This document shows, piece after piece, positions 1 to 9,037 of a DNA stretch of 64,000 bases. The number at the start of each line of letters is the position of its first letter. Position 1 is the stretch's first letter. Location of the stretch: NCBI RefSeq assembly GCF_025993685.1, contig NZ_DAJPEN010000001.1:4092001-4156000 (forward strand). Direction: 5' to 3'. Both the position numbers and the translations under genes were made by a program. The stretch comes from Bacteroides mediterraneensis (GTDB lineage: Bacteria > Bacteroidota > Bacteroidia > Bacteroidales > Bacteroidaceae). The notes below the pieces were generated by a model. That model saw nothing but the letters and a program-made list of their open reading frames with translations. It was not told the origin of the DNA and ran no database searches.

Positions 1-3000
1 TTGGACAGTTGTAATCGAACAATCTCCATGGTGATTAGCATCCCATAATATGTAATTTACACCTCCACCAATACTTGATGTTGGGAAACAATCCTTTGCA
101 TTTATATAATCGAAAATATAACGAATTCGTTTATCAGACAACATATTCGCTCTAAATGAGTCCAACCCTTTACCTCCCGCAAACCATCTAGAAGGCATAA
201 TCATAGAAATGTATGTTGGATTTATGAGTTTAGCTATTTCAACAAATAAGTTATAAACAGGTTTTGCACTGACGCCAGCACCTCCATCCATAATTTGATA
301 TGGTGGATTTCCCACTATCGCATTGAATTTCATATTGTCATTATCTATGGCTTTCCAATAAGAACGACCTTTGGCAACTTTGGCTATAAAGTTTTCCGGC
401 TTGTTCTTAATCTGGTTGATTAAATCTTCAAAATATCTTGTATTTACTTTAGCTTTACGGAATCCAACAAGCGTACGTTTAGTAATACTCTTTGCCATCG
501 GTGTCTTGCAGATAACAAAGATGTTCTCCGCTATTACCTTGTTCCATACAGCTTGCTGCTCCTCTACTGTTTCTACAGAAAAAAGAGAAGCCCTTACCCT
601 TGCCCGGTAAATGCCGTATGCCATATAAAGCGGATAAAGTCCGGATTTGGAATTGATTTCCAGAATACGGGATTCAGGAGAAAATACTTCTGCGGTAACT
701 TCTCCTTTGTCTATAAACCGTGGTTCAGAAATCACATTCTGATACTCCGCGTCATAGAAGTTATAGCCTCCCAGACAGTCGCCGAGGTGCATGTTTACTA
801 CACGCCACGGAGTAAGCACGGTTTCCTTGTCCGGATTGCGAAAAGTGCTGAAAATATCCGTAATACGTTCGATTCGTTCCTCAATACTCAGTTTGTCCGC
901 AGCACGGGCCATCGCGCGGATTCGTTTTCCGGCGGCACAGAATATTTCCGGATCATAGTATTTTTTGAAGCTGTTGAATTTCTGCTTGGTCACTCCCTTG
1001 GGCATGAACTCTTCCCATGACTGCGGGTCAATGAGTGAGGCGAAATTATCAATCGTGATTTCCTGATTCTCATCACTCAGTTCCGCACCATAAATCAACA
1101 GGGGCATACGGATGGATATGCCACGGAGTATGGAAATTGCCGCTTCTCTGTTCTTGGTTTTCTTTTTCAGTTCTTCCAGCCGTTTCAGTTCTTCCTCCGT
1201 AAGTTCCTTCTTGGGTTTCTTTTCCAGCTTCTCCTTTTCCTCGTATTCCTCATTGTTCAGTCCCTGACTGTTGATGTCCACCTGGTTGGTCTTGGGCATG
1301 GCTTTGGTCTGGCCGATAATCTTTTTCAGGTCATCGAACTCCTGCAGTTCCAGATCATCCAGCTTCATCAGTTCATCATTATACAGGCTGTTGTTCTCAA
1401 ACCCGTTACGGACGACACGTTCCACATATACCCGTTTCAACTGTTCCAACATACGGGGTACATCAAAGCGGTTCATCTGTGAGCCATCAATGGATATGAT
1501 GGGACAGAAATTGATAAACTCACCCATAGCCTTACGGTCGCTTTGTGAAGTTTTTCCGGCTTTGGACGATATTTTGGCTGTTTCGGCAATCACTTTCAGG
1601 GTACGGTCAGGGGCAAAATCAAAAACGTAGCACTGCTCCTTTATCCGTCCATTGATGGTGGCCGGTGTCTGTACGCGGAAGATGGTCTGCATATAACTGG
1701 ATGCGGCTGTATTATAGGAACCGGACAGCATGAATACGGCAGTCCATGCCTTTACACTTACTCCGGTCGTCAACCGTCCGCAAGAAAGGGTAATGGTCCG
1801 TGTGGCATCCGGATCTTTTCCGATAGCCTGTTCCACAGCTTCCAGGGCATCACGGCTTTCTTCATCCTGATCACCGTCACCGGCTACATTGACCACCTTG
1901 AAATGCTGGAACACCGGATGTGTCTGGAGCATGGCACTCAATGCCCTTGCTTCCTTCACGCCGGACACCATCCAAAGGGTATGGCGGAAAATATTCCTAT
2001 ATTCCTCGTTGGCATATGGATAAAGGCTGTCCTTGTCCTCCTTGGTAAGAAGATTCAGAAAAGCCCGCACATCTTTTTCATGACAGAAACCGCCAGCCTC
2101 ATTGACCCGGAAGAATTCCCTGAAGTTAAAGGCGACATCTTCATCTACAAATTCATGAAGCAGCCGTCCCAAATCGTAGGTATAGATATTGAGTGTAGGC
2201 AGTGAGGCATACGGATTGGGGTCACCAAAATGGAGTTCGTCCCAGTTCGTCTTGGCCCGCTGTTCCATCACATAGTCCCATGTATATATTTCATCCTCTT
2301 TGAAATCATCCAGCAGGTTGAATGGAGTACCTGACAGGCGCAATACTTTGGTCTGTTCCTTGACCAGCTCTCCCATAACCGCTTTACCCAGTTCGGTCTG
2401 GGTGCCTTCGTGCGCTTCATCAACGATAATCAGGTCCCAATCGGTAGCAAATACTTCGTTGTTTTTGTCGAAGTTGCCACCCACAAGTTCAGAGCCACGC
2501 AAATCCTGCATGGATGCAAAATAAACATAATGCAATCCGTGGCTTTCTGCCCGCCATTCAAGACTGCTGTAACTTTCTCCGTTGTTCTTGGAACCGTATG
2601 CAAAATCCTTGTGGTCGTAAAATATCTTACCGAAATCCTCAAACCATCCGGCATCCACCACAGGGCGATGAGTCAGAATCAGGGTACGCTGAAACTCCAT
2701 ATCCTTGACAACTTGCAGAGCAGAAAGGGTCTTTCCGAAACGCATCTTTGCATTCCAAAGCATCTGGTTGCCTTTCTTAAACTGTTTCTTGGTCTTGCTG
2801 ATGGCTTCCTGCTGTTCCGGCCGGAATACAATCGGGGAATATTCACGGGTAACTTCCGCTGATGAAAGGGAGCTCCGACCTTCCTTGACAGCCGCAATGG
2901 CACGCTTGACGGTTTCCAGATCGGTGATGAACCATTCATTGGCTTTGTTGACTGTATCGAAGACTTTCTTTTTGATACCGGAGCGTTCCAGAACATTGTG

Positions 3001-3270
3001 TACCTCTTTGTCGTTGAATGAACGGAGTCCGCCACGGTTGTAAACAGTCAGTTCCGTATAAAGCAGATCGTATGCGATGCCTGCCGTCTGTGTGTACTGG
3101 TTGATACGCTTTCTTGCCGCTTCATTGAGCGCCTTGCTGTTAGGAGACAGACCGAACACGTTTTCATCCTCACAGGTTGCCTCGCCAATCTTCAGGCATC
3201 CATGGTGCGCCGTATCATTGATACGGAACACATAGATCAGTTTTAGTTTCAGGGACGATGTGAATCTCAT
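1..3270 (-). CDS. GIY-YIG-like / DEAH helicase / Eco57I-type N6-adenine methylase fusion (partial, 3' end outside window)
   Basis: This frame is open from the ATG at 3270 to the window edge, at least 1090 codons. In order it shows: an N-terminal stretch with IYVFR and CLKIGEAT resembling the T5orf172/GIY-YIG nuclease fold (about residues 10-110); a Walker A-like AKMRFGKT (about residue 173); a DEAH box VDEAHEG (about 282); a motif VI-like QTIFRVQTP; and the amino-methylase motif NPPYQI (about 986, near 300-330 on the + strand). The likely role is DNA restriction and modification in one polypeptide, with the helicase for translocation. The ATG overlaps the stop of the upstream gene (ATGA), implying translational coupling. 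Helicase and methylase calls are firm; the nuclease assignment is weaker. Substrate specificity cannot be read, and the C-terminus is missing. Confidence 0.85.
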   Translation of the reverse strand, partial: MRFTSSLKLKLIYVFRINDTAHHGCLKIGEATCEDENVFGLSPNSKALNEAARKRINQYTQTAGIAYDLLYTELTVYNRGGLRSFNDKEVHNVLERSGIKKKVFDTVNKANEWFITDLETVKRAIAAVKEGRSSLSSAEVTREYSPIVFRPEQQEAISKTKKQFKKGNQMLWNAKMRFGKTLSALQVVKDMEFQRTLILTHRPVVDAGWFEDFGKIFYDHKDFAYGSKNNGESYSSLEWRAESHGLHYVYFASMQDLRGSELVGGNFDKNNEVFATDWDLIIVDEAHEGTQTELGKAVMGELVKEQTKVLRLSGTPFNLLDDFKEDEIYTWDYVMEQRAKTNWDELHFGDPNPYASLPTLNIYTYDLGRLLHEFVDEDVAFNFREFFRVNEAGGFCHEKDVRAFLNLLTKEDKDSLYPYANEEYRNIFRHTLWMVSGVKEARALSAMLQTHPVFQHFKVVNVAGDGDQDEESRDALEAVEQAIGKDPDATRTITLSCGRLTTGVSVKAWTAVFMLSGSYNTAASSYMQTIFRVQTPATINGRIKEQCYVFDFAPDRTLKVIAETAKISSKAGKTSQSDRKAMGEFINFCPIISIDGSQMNRFDVPRMLEQLKRVYVERVVRNGFENNSLYNDELMKLDDLELQEFDDLKKIIGQTKAMPKTNQVDINSQGLNNEEYEEKEKLEKKPKKELTEEELKRLEELKKKTKNREAAISILRGISIRMPLLIYGAELSDENQEITIDNFASLIDPQSWEEFMPKGVTKQKFNSFKKYYDPEIFCAAGKRIRAMARAADKLSIEERIERITDIFSTFRNPDKETVLTPWRVVNMHLGDCLGGYNFYDAEYQNVISEPRFIDKGEVTAEVFSPESRILEINSKSGLYPLYMAYGIYRARVRASLFSVETVEEQQAVWNKVIAENIFVICKTPMAKSITKRTLVGFRKAKVNTRYFEDLINQIKNKPENFIAKVAKGRSYWKAIDNDNMKFNAIVGNPPYQIMDGGAGVSAKPVYNLFVEIAKLINPTYISMIMPSRWFAGGKGLDSFRANMLSDKRIRYIFDYINAKDCFPTSSIGGGVNYILWDANHHGDCSITTVQ

Positions 3271-4301
3271 GCTTCTTCATTTATGAGGTCGATAAATCGG
3301 ATTCGTTTCCCCTTTTTGCCAGTTGCCTTGTCTGTAGCCCACCAGTCCTTAATAATGCAGTAAATTCCGTTGTGCTTGGTCAGGTCATTTTTCAGACAGC
3401 CCTCGCACGGCTCACGTCTTTCAATCGTACCGAACAGACTTGGTTCCATCCGCACACGTTCTCCGCAACTGTCCGGAACAACACCTTTCAGTCCGTCCAT
3501 CTGCCATACATTCCAGGAGATGATATAGGCTATATGGTTGATGGATTTAATTTGCGGATCTTTACCGAACTTGTTCCGGTAATATTCGATGAAGGATAAA
3601 AGAAGGGCTTCACGGGCAAGAAGAAGACTGTCACCCTGCCATTCATAGGCATAGATGCTTCTGTAAGCATCCTTGGCTGCCTCCAGCCATTCACGCGTTG
3701 TAGCAGTATTCTCACTGACAATACGGAGCTTACGGTCAAGCAGGCCGATACGTTTCTCCACGGGAATGAATGTTCCGGTAGTCGTATCATACCTGCTTAC
3801 CAGATAAGGAGCTTCTCCACAGGTGATTTCCAACCGGTTTTCCCGTACATAGTCTTTCCATGTCCTGCCTTCAGGAAAAGCAATCTTATCCGGATTGATT
3901 TCCCATGAATGTGTACCGTCTTGATATGTCACTTCATGGTTAAATACATCCTTTCTGCCAAACCAAGCCTCGTCAATAAGGTTGTTCTGGGCATTACATA
4001 TCCAGGACGGAGTAAATACCTCCGCCATTTCCCGGGAACGTGTGCTTTGGGTATCCCTGTGTTTCAAAACACGGGGCATGACCACATGACCGTTCTCTCT
4101 GGTTATCAGCTCCGGAAGAATCTGCGATCCGTATTCATAACCTCTGCCGAGCGGTTCATAATCGGAAGTAGCCCAGAATATGTTACACTGTTTTCCTTCC
4201 TTACTCGTTGTATGATCTTTGAGTAAGGTATTCAGTAAGTCGGGTGAAAGTTCTTTCAGCCTGTTCTCCTGTATGTCGGCTTCTCCGGTTGTTCTCTCCA
4301 T
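3267..4301 (-). CDS. Methyltransferase-like 'subunit M' partner of the restriction-modification operon
   Basis: This 344-residue protein resembles proteins annotated as restriction endonuclease subunit M in Bacteroides. It has EVFTPSWICN, like the FTP motif of gamma-type N6-adenine methylases, then a motif I-like LEITCGEAPYLVSRYD, and YEWQGDSLLLARE. I do not see a catalytic D/NPPY motif in it, whereas the next gene has NPPYQI. It may therefore be a SAM-binding or specificity partner rather than a full methylase; that is inference. It is the first gene of the operon, and its stop overlaps the start of the large helicase-methylase. The only evident promoter upstream sits in the invertible segment at 4349-4527 and currently faces away. 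Confidence 0.75.
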   Translation of the reverse strand: MERTTGEADIQENRLKELSPDLLNTLLKDHTTSKEGKQCNIFWATSDYEPLGRGYEYGSQILPELITRENGHVVMPRVLKHRDTQSTRSREMAEVFTPSWICNAQNNLIDEAWFGRKDVFNHEVTYQDGTHSWEINPDKIAFPEGRTWKDYVRENRLEITCGEAPYLVSRYDTTTGTFIPVEKRIGLLDRKLRIVSENTATTREWLEAAKDAYRSIYAYEWQGDSLLLAREALLLSFIEYYRNKFGKDPQIKSINHIAYIISWNVWQMDGLKGVVPDSCGERVRMEPSLFGTIERREPCEGCLKNDLTKHNGIYCIIKDWWATDKATGKKGKRIRFIDLINEEA

Positions 4302-4348
4302 CTTCTTTCTGTGCGTAAAGGGGATGAGAAAGTCCCGGTGTCTGCGTC

Positions 4349-4527
4349 TTTCTTAGACAGAGGGAGATTTCAGGCTATAAGGCTGATTTGCTGATGAATT
4401 ATATGTAGGATTGCTAAACAACAGTTGAAATTCAATGATTTCCGGATGAAATTCCAACGGCCGGAATTGCAGGGTTTTCAATAAAATGTATAACTTTGCG
4501 CAAGAGTGAGTCCCTCTGTCTAAGAAA
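4349..4527. promoter_or_regulatory. Putative invertible promoter segment bounded by 17-bp perfect inverted repeats
   Basis: The left arm TTTCTTAGACAGAGGGA (4349-4365) is the exact reverse complement of 4511-4527. The 145-bp interior contains one Bacteroides-type promoter on the + strand: TTG at 4467-4469, 21 bp, then TAACTTTG at 4491-4498. In this orientation it reads toward the 3' end of the recombinase gene, antisense to it. If flipped, the -7 box would fall near 4378-4385 on the minus strand, about 75-80 bp upstream of the methylase-like ATG at 4301. No TAnnTTTG box was found on the minus strand of the interior. The tyrosine recombinase gene begins 30 bp beyond the right arm. This matches the layout of known Bacteroides promoter invertons. 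Confidence 0.75.
4467..4498 (+). promoter_or_regulatory. Promoter inside the invertible segment (currently OFF for the RM genes)
   Basis: The elements are TTG (4467-4469), a 21-bp spacer and TAACTTTG (4491-4498). The predicted start of transcription is near the right inverted-repeat arm. No + strand gene lies directly downstream, so the present orientation looks unproductive for the restriction operon. Confidence 0.6.
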
Positions 4528-4556
4528 TGAATGCTTTTGCTAAACGTTCTCCAATC

Positions 4557-5759
4557 CTACAGACCTTTCAGAATTTGTGCATTGGCTTTGTCCACTACGG
4601 AATTGTCCAATGAAGCCAGATAAATTTGTGTGGTCGCTTCGGAATCATGTCCCATTCCTTCACTTATAACCGAAATCGGAATGTTCTTGCCTTTGGCTGC
4701 GCTTGCCCATGAATGACGGGCACAGTACATACTCAGAGGAACGGGAATATCGACCTGTCTGGCTATTTCTTTCAGGTTCCGGTTTATTCCGGACATGACA
4801 TTCCTGTAATGCTTGTGCGTATCCTTAAAAGGATATTTTAATACCGGCAAAAGATAAGGACTGAGACTGTCTTCCGGATATTTGCCGACAATCTCCTGCA
4901 TACATTTCTCCCACCTGATAACCAGCTGCTGCCCGGTCTTTCGTCTGCGATACGATAAAAATCCGTTCTGAAGATTTTTCTTTTTCAGGTGAGCCATATC
5001 TATGAACGACATGCCACGGGTATAGAAACTGAACAGGAACATGTCCCTTGCAAATTCCAGATTAGGCTGTAAGGACAGATCCAGATTCTTCATACGTTTG
5101 ATGGCTGATAAGGGAACGGCACGCTTGACGGTCTTGTCCACTCCCGTATAGACGTGCCTGAAAGGATTGCGCTGTTCCACCAGTTCCTTTTCCAAGGCAC
5201 GGTTATACACCGCCCGAAGAATACGCACGTAGAATGAACTGGTATTCCGTACGGCACCTTTTCCATGAAGATAGGCTTCATAAAGCTGCATCAAATCCGA
5301 ATCGATTTCAGACAACAGAATATCCCTGTCTCCTTTGAACTGCATGAAACTTTTCAGAGTACAGGAATAATTTTCAGCCGTGCGTATCTTGCCCATCTGT
5401 TTGAGACGGGCTATGATACCCTGCATGAAGTTGAAAAATGACTGTCCCTCTGTATTGTTTTGAAAAGAAGCAACAATATCATCTGCCGTATATCCGGCTT
5501 TCCGGTTATTCAGTTGACGGATAATCATGTCCAGCCGCTTCAGATCCCATTCCATGCGTTCCTGCAAGGAAAGAAGCAGATTGCTTCGTTCCGAACTACC
5601 GACAATGATACAGCTTCCAGCTTCGTTCCATTCAGCTGTAAATATCCGGTAATCCGTCTTTAACTGACGGATTACACGGTTCTGGATAATCTGATAATAG
5701 ATGGTTCCTTCCTTTCCCTCTATGGTGGAAGGTCTGAATTTCACTTTGACACTGGCCAT
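4557..5759 (-). CDS. Tyrosine site-specific recombinase, candidate invertase for the adjacent promoter
   Basis: This 400-residue protein has the C-terminal catalytic pattern of Bacteroidales Tsr-type recombinases: FYTRGMSFIDMAHL (Arg I), RRRKTGQQL, MYCARHSWAS (Arg II box), and MGHDSEATTQIYLASLD with the tyrosine nucleophile. The N-terminal half is a typical SAM-like core-binding region. It ends 30 bp from the right arm of the 17-bp inverted repeat, which suggests that repeat as its substrate. It starts 4 bp after the stop of the 255-residue upstream gene, so it probably shares transcription with the mob genes. It differs clearly from the element integrase at 11349-12587. The recombinase call is secure; its role as invertase of this segment is inference. 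Confidence 0.88.
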   Translation of the reverse strand: MASVKVKFRPSTIEGKEGTIYYQIIQNRVIRQLKTDYRIFTAEWNEAGSCIIVGSSERSNLLLSLQERMEWDLKRLDMIIRQLNNRKAGYTADDIVASFQNNTEGQSFFNFMQGIIARLKQMGKIRTAENYSCTLKSFMQFKGDRDILLSEIDSDLMQLYEAYLHGKGAVRNTSSFYVRILRAVYNRALEKELVEQRNPFRHVYTGVDKTVKRAVPLSAIKRMKNLDLSLQPNLEFARDMFLFSFYTRGMSFIDMAHLKKKNLQNGFLSYRRRKTGQQLVIRWEKCMQEIVGKYPEDSLSPYLLPVLKYPFKDTHKHYRNVMSGINRNLKEIARQVDIPVPLSMYCARHSWASAAKGKNIPISVISEGMGHDSEATTQIYLASLDNSVVDKANAQILKGL

Positions 5760-5763
5760 GGGC

Positions 5764-6531
5764 TTACTTTTTAGGTTCGTCCGTAATAGACTTGTCCTTG
5801 ATGGACTTCGCCTTGCTGTCCAGTTCTCTCGCGGCCTGTTCTTTCAGCCGTGCCTGCTCGGTCAGGGTGGCCTGTCTCCGTACCGCCTCCTCGTAGGCTT
5901 CCACATCCTCACGCATCTGTTCTATCCGTCCGTTATCCCGGTTCGGTCCAAAGAGTTTCTCAAGTTCCACGAGTTGTTCGGGGGTAGCCTCTCCTTTCAT
6001 CTTGACATAACGGTACTTCAGATCATTATCGGCCTGCTCGTTATCTGTTCTTGCCGAAAAATAGAGCGCCACGGACAGGGCCACGATTGCCGCGAACATC
6101 ACGGAAAAACTTCCAAAGATGTACGGGGATTTTATGCTCAGGCTAAAATGATGGTTGATGTTGCTTGTCTTAACGGCATTCTTTCTGATTGTGTCATTGG
6201 TCTCACAAAACAGGGTTTCCACTTTCTCCTGGTTCTGCCGCTGTTCATTACGTATTTCTGACAAGACCTGTCCAAACCTTTCCTGTGACGAGTTTTTCCT
6301 GTCCATGGAAACCATATCGTTCTTGATGGCGGCAAGACCTTCGTACACGCGAGCCAACAATTTGCGAAATGTCTCATGACCATTCCGGACTTCATTCAGC
6401 ACGGACTCATCCTGTTTATTATTAACTGTCGGGGTGTTGCCTTCCGGCAAGGTAACGGACAACCCGTTGATTTTGTTCTCGATTCTTTCCAGGCATCCGA
6501 AGATGCTCTCGATATATTCTTCCAATTTCAT
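5764..6531 (-). CDS. Mobilisation-region membrane protein with coiled coils, function unknown
   Basis: This 255-residue protein has one hydrophobic segment at about residues 134-160 (IFGSFSVMFAAIVALSVALY). It is flanked by long charged stretches predicted to be helical, with a Lys/Glu-rich C-terminus. Proteins of this kind sit behind relaxase genes in Bacteroides mobilisable elements. No catalytic motif is visible. It lies 49 bp after the relaxase and 4 bp before the recombinase, so it belongs to the same operon. A role in coupling the relaxosome to the membrane is possible but not shown by the sequence. Confidence 0.65.
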   Translation of the reverse strand: MKLEEYIESIFGCLERIENKINGLSVTLPEGNTPTVNNKQDESVLNEVRNGHETFRKLLARVYEGLAAIKNDMVSMDRKNSSQERFGQVLSEIRNEQRQNQEKVETLFCETNDTIRKNAVKTSNINHHFSLSIKSPYIFGSFSVMFAAIVALSVALYFSARTDNEQADNDLKYRYVKMKGEATPEQLVELEKLFGPNRDNGRIEQMREDVEAYEEAVRRQATLTEQARLKEQAARELDSKAKSIKDKSITDEPKK

Positions 6532-6580
6532 ATTCCTGCAATTTTAATGTTCATGAATAATTTGAATGGGAAAGGACGGA

Positions 6581-7510
6581 CTACAATCCGAAACCTTTCC
6601 TTTTTTGTCTCTTCTTCCGGCGTCTGCGCAAAAGTTCTTCCTGAGGCAACGGCTCTTCGGGAGCGGTGCAGTTTGTAGGACTGAACAGTCCCGGTCCCGT
6701 ACTTTCGAGAAGATGACCTTCGTCCGGTATCCTTTGCTGCACCTTATGTTCGGATTCCTGTTGGGATTCAGAAGTCTTCCAACCCAGCCGGGCATTCAGT
6801 CTGGCAAAGCTGAACTCCCGGCTGATCTGTGAAGCCTTGAAGGTCTGCCCGTCTTTGGTGAACCGGATCCCTTGTATGTCCTCCGGCCTTTTTATCTCCC
6901 TGGTACGCTTTACAAATTCCAGCCTGATGCCCCGGCGAAGCAGGTAATCATTAAACTCTTTCCATGTTTTGGAGTGCTTCAAAGCTGCCTTGACAGCATT
7001 GAAAATTTCGTATTTCACACGCTCCGAAGCATGAAGTTTCTCCACGTTAGTCTTGCCCTTGTCCTCGGCGTATGTCAACCCGTACCTGTCCTTAAGCAGT
7101 TTTGTGGCAATTTCATTGCGCTTGTAATCGCTCTGGGAAGAGATTACCTTGCCGTCATACCCGATGCGGTTATAGACCAAGTGACAGTGCGGGTTGTCCG
7201 TGTTATGGTGCCTTACCAGAATAAACTGAGTGTTTTTTATCCCCATCAACTCCATGTATTCCCGGGCTATTTTAGCCATAAATTCATCCGTCAGCAAGGC
7301 CTTGTCCTCCGGTTTGAAGCTTAATGCGATGTGCCCGACAGGCTGTTTTATCTTCGGATTAAGCTCACTCTGGTAGTTGAAACTGGCCGTTATTTCCCGG
7401 ATATTTTCCAGCAGTACGCCGTCGGAGTCGATGATTTCCGCGTTGTCCTTGCCCATCACGTAACGGATACAGCCGCCGAAGGATTTCCCTTTCTTGATCT
7501 TGCCAATCAT
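6581..7510 (-). CDS. Relaxase / mobilisation nuclease (MobA/VirD2-like family)
   Basis: This 309-residue protein nicks DNA at oriT during conjugal mobilisation. The three-histidine metal motif is clear: HHNTDNPHCHLV at residues 101-112. Upstream, GKIKKGKSFGGCIRYVMGK resembles motif I of the Relaxase family in Bacteroidales. The C-terminus is basic (LLRRRRKKRQKRK), suited to DNA contact. Its ATG at 7510 overlaps the stop of the MobC-like gene (ATGA), so the two are probably coupled. Candidate oriT dyads lie just upstream, at 7947-8085. Confidence 0.92.
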   Translation of the reverse strand: MIGKIKKGKSFGGCIRYVMGKDNAEIIDSDGVLLENIREITASFNYQSELNPKIKQPVGHIALSFKPEDKALLTDEFMAKIAREYMELMGIKNTQFILVRHHNTDNPHCHLVYNRIGYDGKVISSQSDYKRNEIATKLLKDRYGLTYAEDKGKTNVEKLHASERVKYEIFNAVKAALKHSKTWKEFNDYLLRRGIRLEFVKRTREIKRPEDIQGIRFTKDGQTFKASQISREFSFARLNARLGWKTSESQQESEHKVQQRIPDEGHLLESTGPGLFSPTNCTAPEEPLPQEELLRRRRKKRQKRKGFGL

Positions 7511-7881
7511 GACGGCCTCCTTTCTACGTGCCTGTACCGGACTATAATCTCCTTGAGTTTCTGCAGGAGTTCTGTCACCGTCCTTTGGGTACGGTGGAAT
7601 CCGGCCTGATGGGACAGCCGGGTCAGCTGGTTCAGGTTGTTCGCCATACCCGTAAGGCTGCGTATGAAGGCAGTCTCCTCGGCCGAGTGCCTGGCCGTTA
7701 TCGTCGTCTCAAAGGCTGATACACGGAGAAATTCCGCCAGCGTGAGGTTAGCCTGTCTGCTGCGTCGGCATAGCCGCTCGTAGTCTATCTTGGAGAATTT
7801 CACTGTAACGGCTTTGCTGAGTTTGCACACTCCGCTTACCCGGGGTCGTCCCCTCGGTCTGTTTTTCTTTCTGTCATTCAT
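7507..7881 (-). CDS. MobC-like relaxosome accessory protein
   Basis: I chose the ATG at 7881 (MNDRKKNRPRGRP), which has AAAGGA just upstream, giving 124 residues. An upstream in-frame ATG at 7932 would add a Lys/Asn-rich leader. The body resembles plasmid MobC (PF05713): a basic N-terminus, a ribbon-helix-helix-like VKFSKIDYERLCRRS, and a C-terminal helix with NNLNQLTRLSHQAGF. It likely helps the relaxase bind oriT. It overlaps the relaxase start by 4 bp. Confidence 0.82.
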   Translation of the reverse strand: MNDRKKNRPRGRPRVSGVCKLSKAVTVKFSKIDYERLCRRSRQANLTLAEFLRVSAFETTITARHSAEETAFIRSLTGMANNLNQLTRLSHQAGFHRTQRTVTELLQKLKEIIVRYRHVERRPS

Positions 7882-7946
7882 ATTTCCTTTGTTTGATTTC
7901 TGATTATTCTTTTTCTCATAATCTGCGACCACCGGGAGCGGATTGC

Positions 7947-8085
7947 CTCCACTCTTCGGGAGTGGAGCGAGGTTTTTCGGGATGCCCGAAAGATAACCTC
8001 GCTAACTCCCAAAACTGAAGTTTTGTCCGTTACTCCGCCAGGGCGGCTACTGACTGTCTGAATACTGTAATGACTGGAGTCAGTA
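7947..8085. other. oriT-like cluster of inverted repeats upstream of mobC
   Basis: Successive dyads are visible: CTCCACTC/GAGTGGAG (7947-7954 and 7960-7967, 5-bp loop); GCGAGGTT/AACCTCGC (7967-7974 and 7995-8002) enclosing TTCGGG/CCCGAA; AAAACT/AGTTTT (8011-8024); and TACTGACT/AGTCAGTA (8048-8055 and 8078-8085). No gene fits here. Dense dyads directly upstream of mobC and the relaxase are typical of transfer origins. The nick site cannot be fixed from sequence. Confidence 0.55.
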
Positions 8086-8110
8086 AGCAAGTCTGTCATT
8101 CCGGAAAATG

Positions 8111-8575
8111 TCACAGCTTTCGCCACTGCTCAAAGTCTTCCGAATAGATTTCAAGATGCTGCCGGGCGATGTTTTCAAGCAGTCCGGAAACGCTCATTCT
8201 GCGTCCTCCCAGCCTGCGGACAAATTCGTCCAGCCTGTCACGTACCTCGCCGCTAACAAACACGGGCTTGCGGTCTTCGATTCTCGGGACCTGAAGAAAA
8301 GCTTTCCGGTATTCGTCCAGGGATAGTTTCCTCTGCCTGCTGCTTATACGACGTTGAGACGAGAGAACAGCTTCCTCTCTTCCTGTTGGTGGTTGCCGGG
8401 TCTCGGATGGAACTTCTATTTGTTCTACAGACTTTGCCTGTTCTCTATTTCCAGTATCATTCAAGGATGATTCCATGGCAGTTTCAATACTGCCATCTGA
8501 CGGGAGTATGAATGACATGTCCGTACCTGTCATGGCCTCCCATTCTTCTTTGGTCAATTTCTTTTTTGTTACCAT
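8111..8575 (-). CDS. DUF3408-family protein of Bacteroides mobile elements
   Basis: This 154-residue protein has a variable, polar N-terminal half. Its conserved C-terminal domain includes KPVFVSGEVRDRLDEFVRRLGG and MSVSGLLENIARQHLEIY, typical of DUF3408. That fold resembles ribbon-helix-helix DNA-binding proteins and is found next to mobilisation or tra genes in Bacteroidales elements. It lies upstream of the oriT-like region and in the same orientation as mobC. A relaxosome or partition role is plausible but unproven. Confidence 0.75.
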   Translation of the reverse strand: MVTKKKLTKEEWEAMTGTDMSFILPSDGSIETAMESSLNDTGNREQAKSVEQIEVPSETRQPPTGREEAVLSSQRRISSRQRKLSLDEYRKAFLQVPRIEDRKPVFVSGEVRDRLDEFVRRLGGRRMSVSGLLENIARQHLEIYSEDFEQWRKL

Positions 8576-9037
8576 ACATTTTGATTTTAATCGGTTTACT
8601 CACTGGTCTCGGTGCGCACCTTGACTCGTTGTTGTGAGCAAAGGAAATGTGTATAGTAAACAGAATCAAGCAAATGGAGATACTGTGACAATTATGTTAC
8701 CCTATGCACAATATAGATTAGGCGGTCAGTGCTGCCTGCCATGATTTGCCGGAGTGATTCTTCCATACCGGATTATTCAAGCGGATTCCGTTTATAAAGA
8801 AAGCTCATTGTATGCACTTGATATGTAACATGATGTCATTCCGGGCAACGCATCGTCACCGGTCTGAAAATCCATTGCAGTGTGATTCCTACTGCTTTTA
8901 TTTGCAGTGGAAACAAGATAAAACGGTCCCATTTCCTACCGAGAATAGGACGATGATACATGATGGAATATCGGTTGTAAAGGATCTGTCCTGTTCCGGA
9001 ATTTTGAATATATGTTTAACTGAAAATAATAAAGACA
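8576..9037. other. Divergent intergenic region
   Basis: This 462-bp region separates the leftward mob genes from the rightward xis-like genes and must hold promoters for both. A weak -7-like TATGTTTA lies near 9010 ahead of the first xis-like gene. An open frame at 8812-9057 (+) has no recognisable motif and is not called. Confidence 0.4.

Noticed and set aside
1..3043. Several + strand open frames in the first 3 kb
   Set aside because: All are shadows of the continuous minus-strand helicase-methylase frame.
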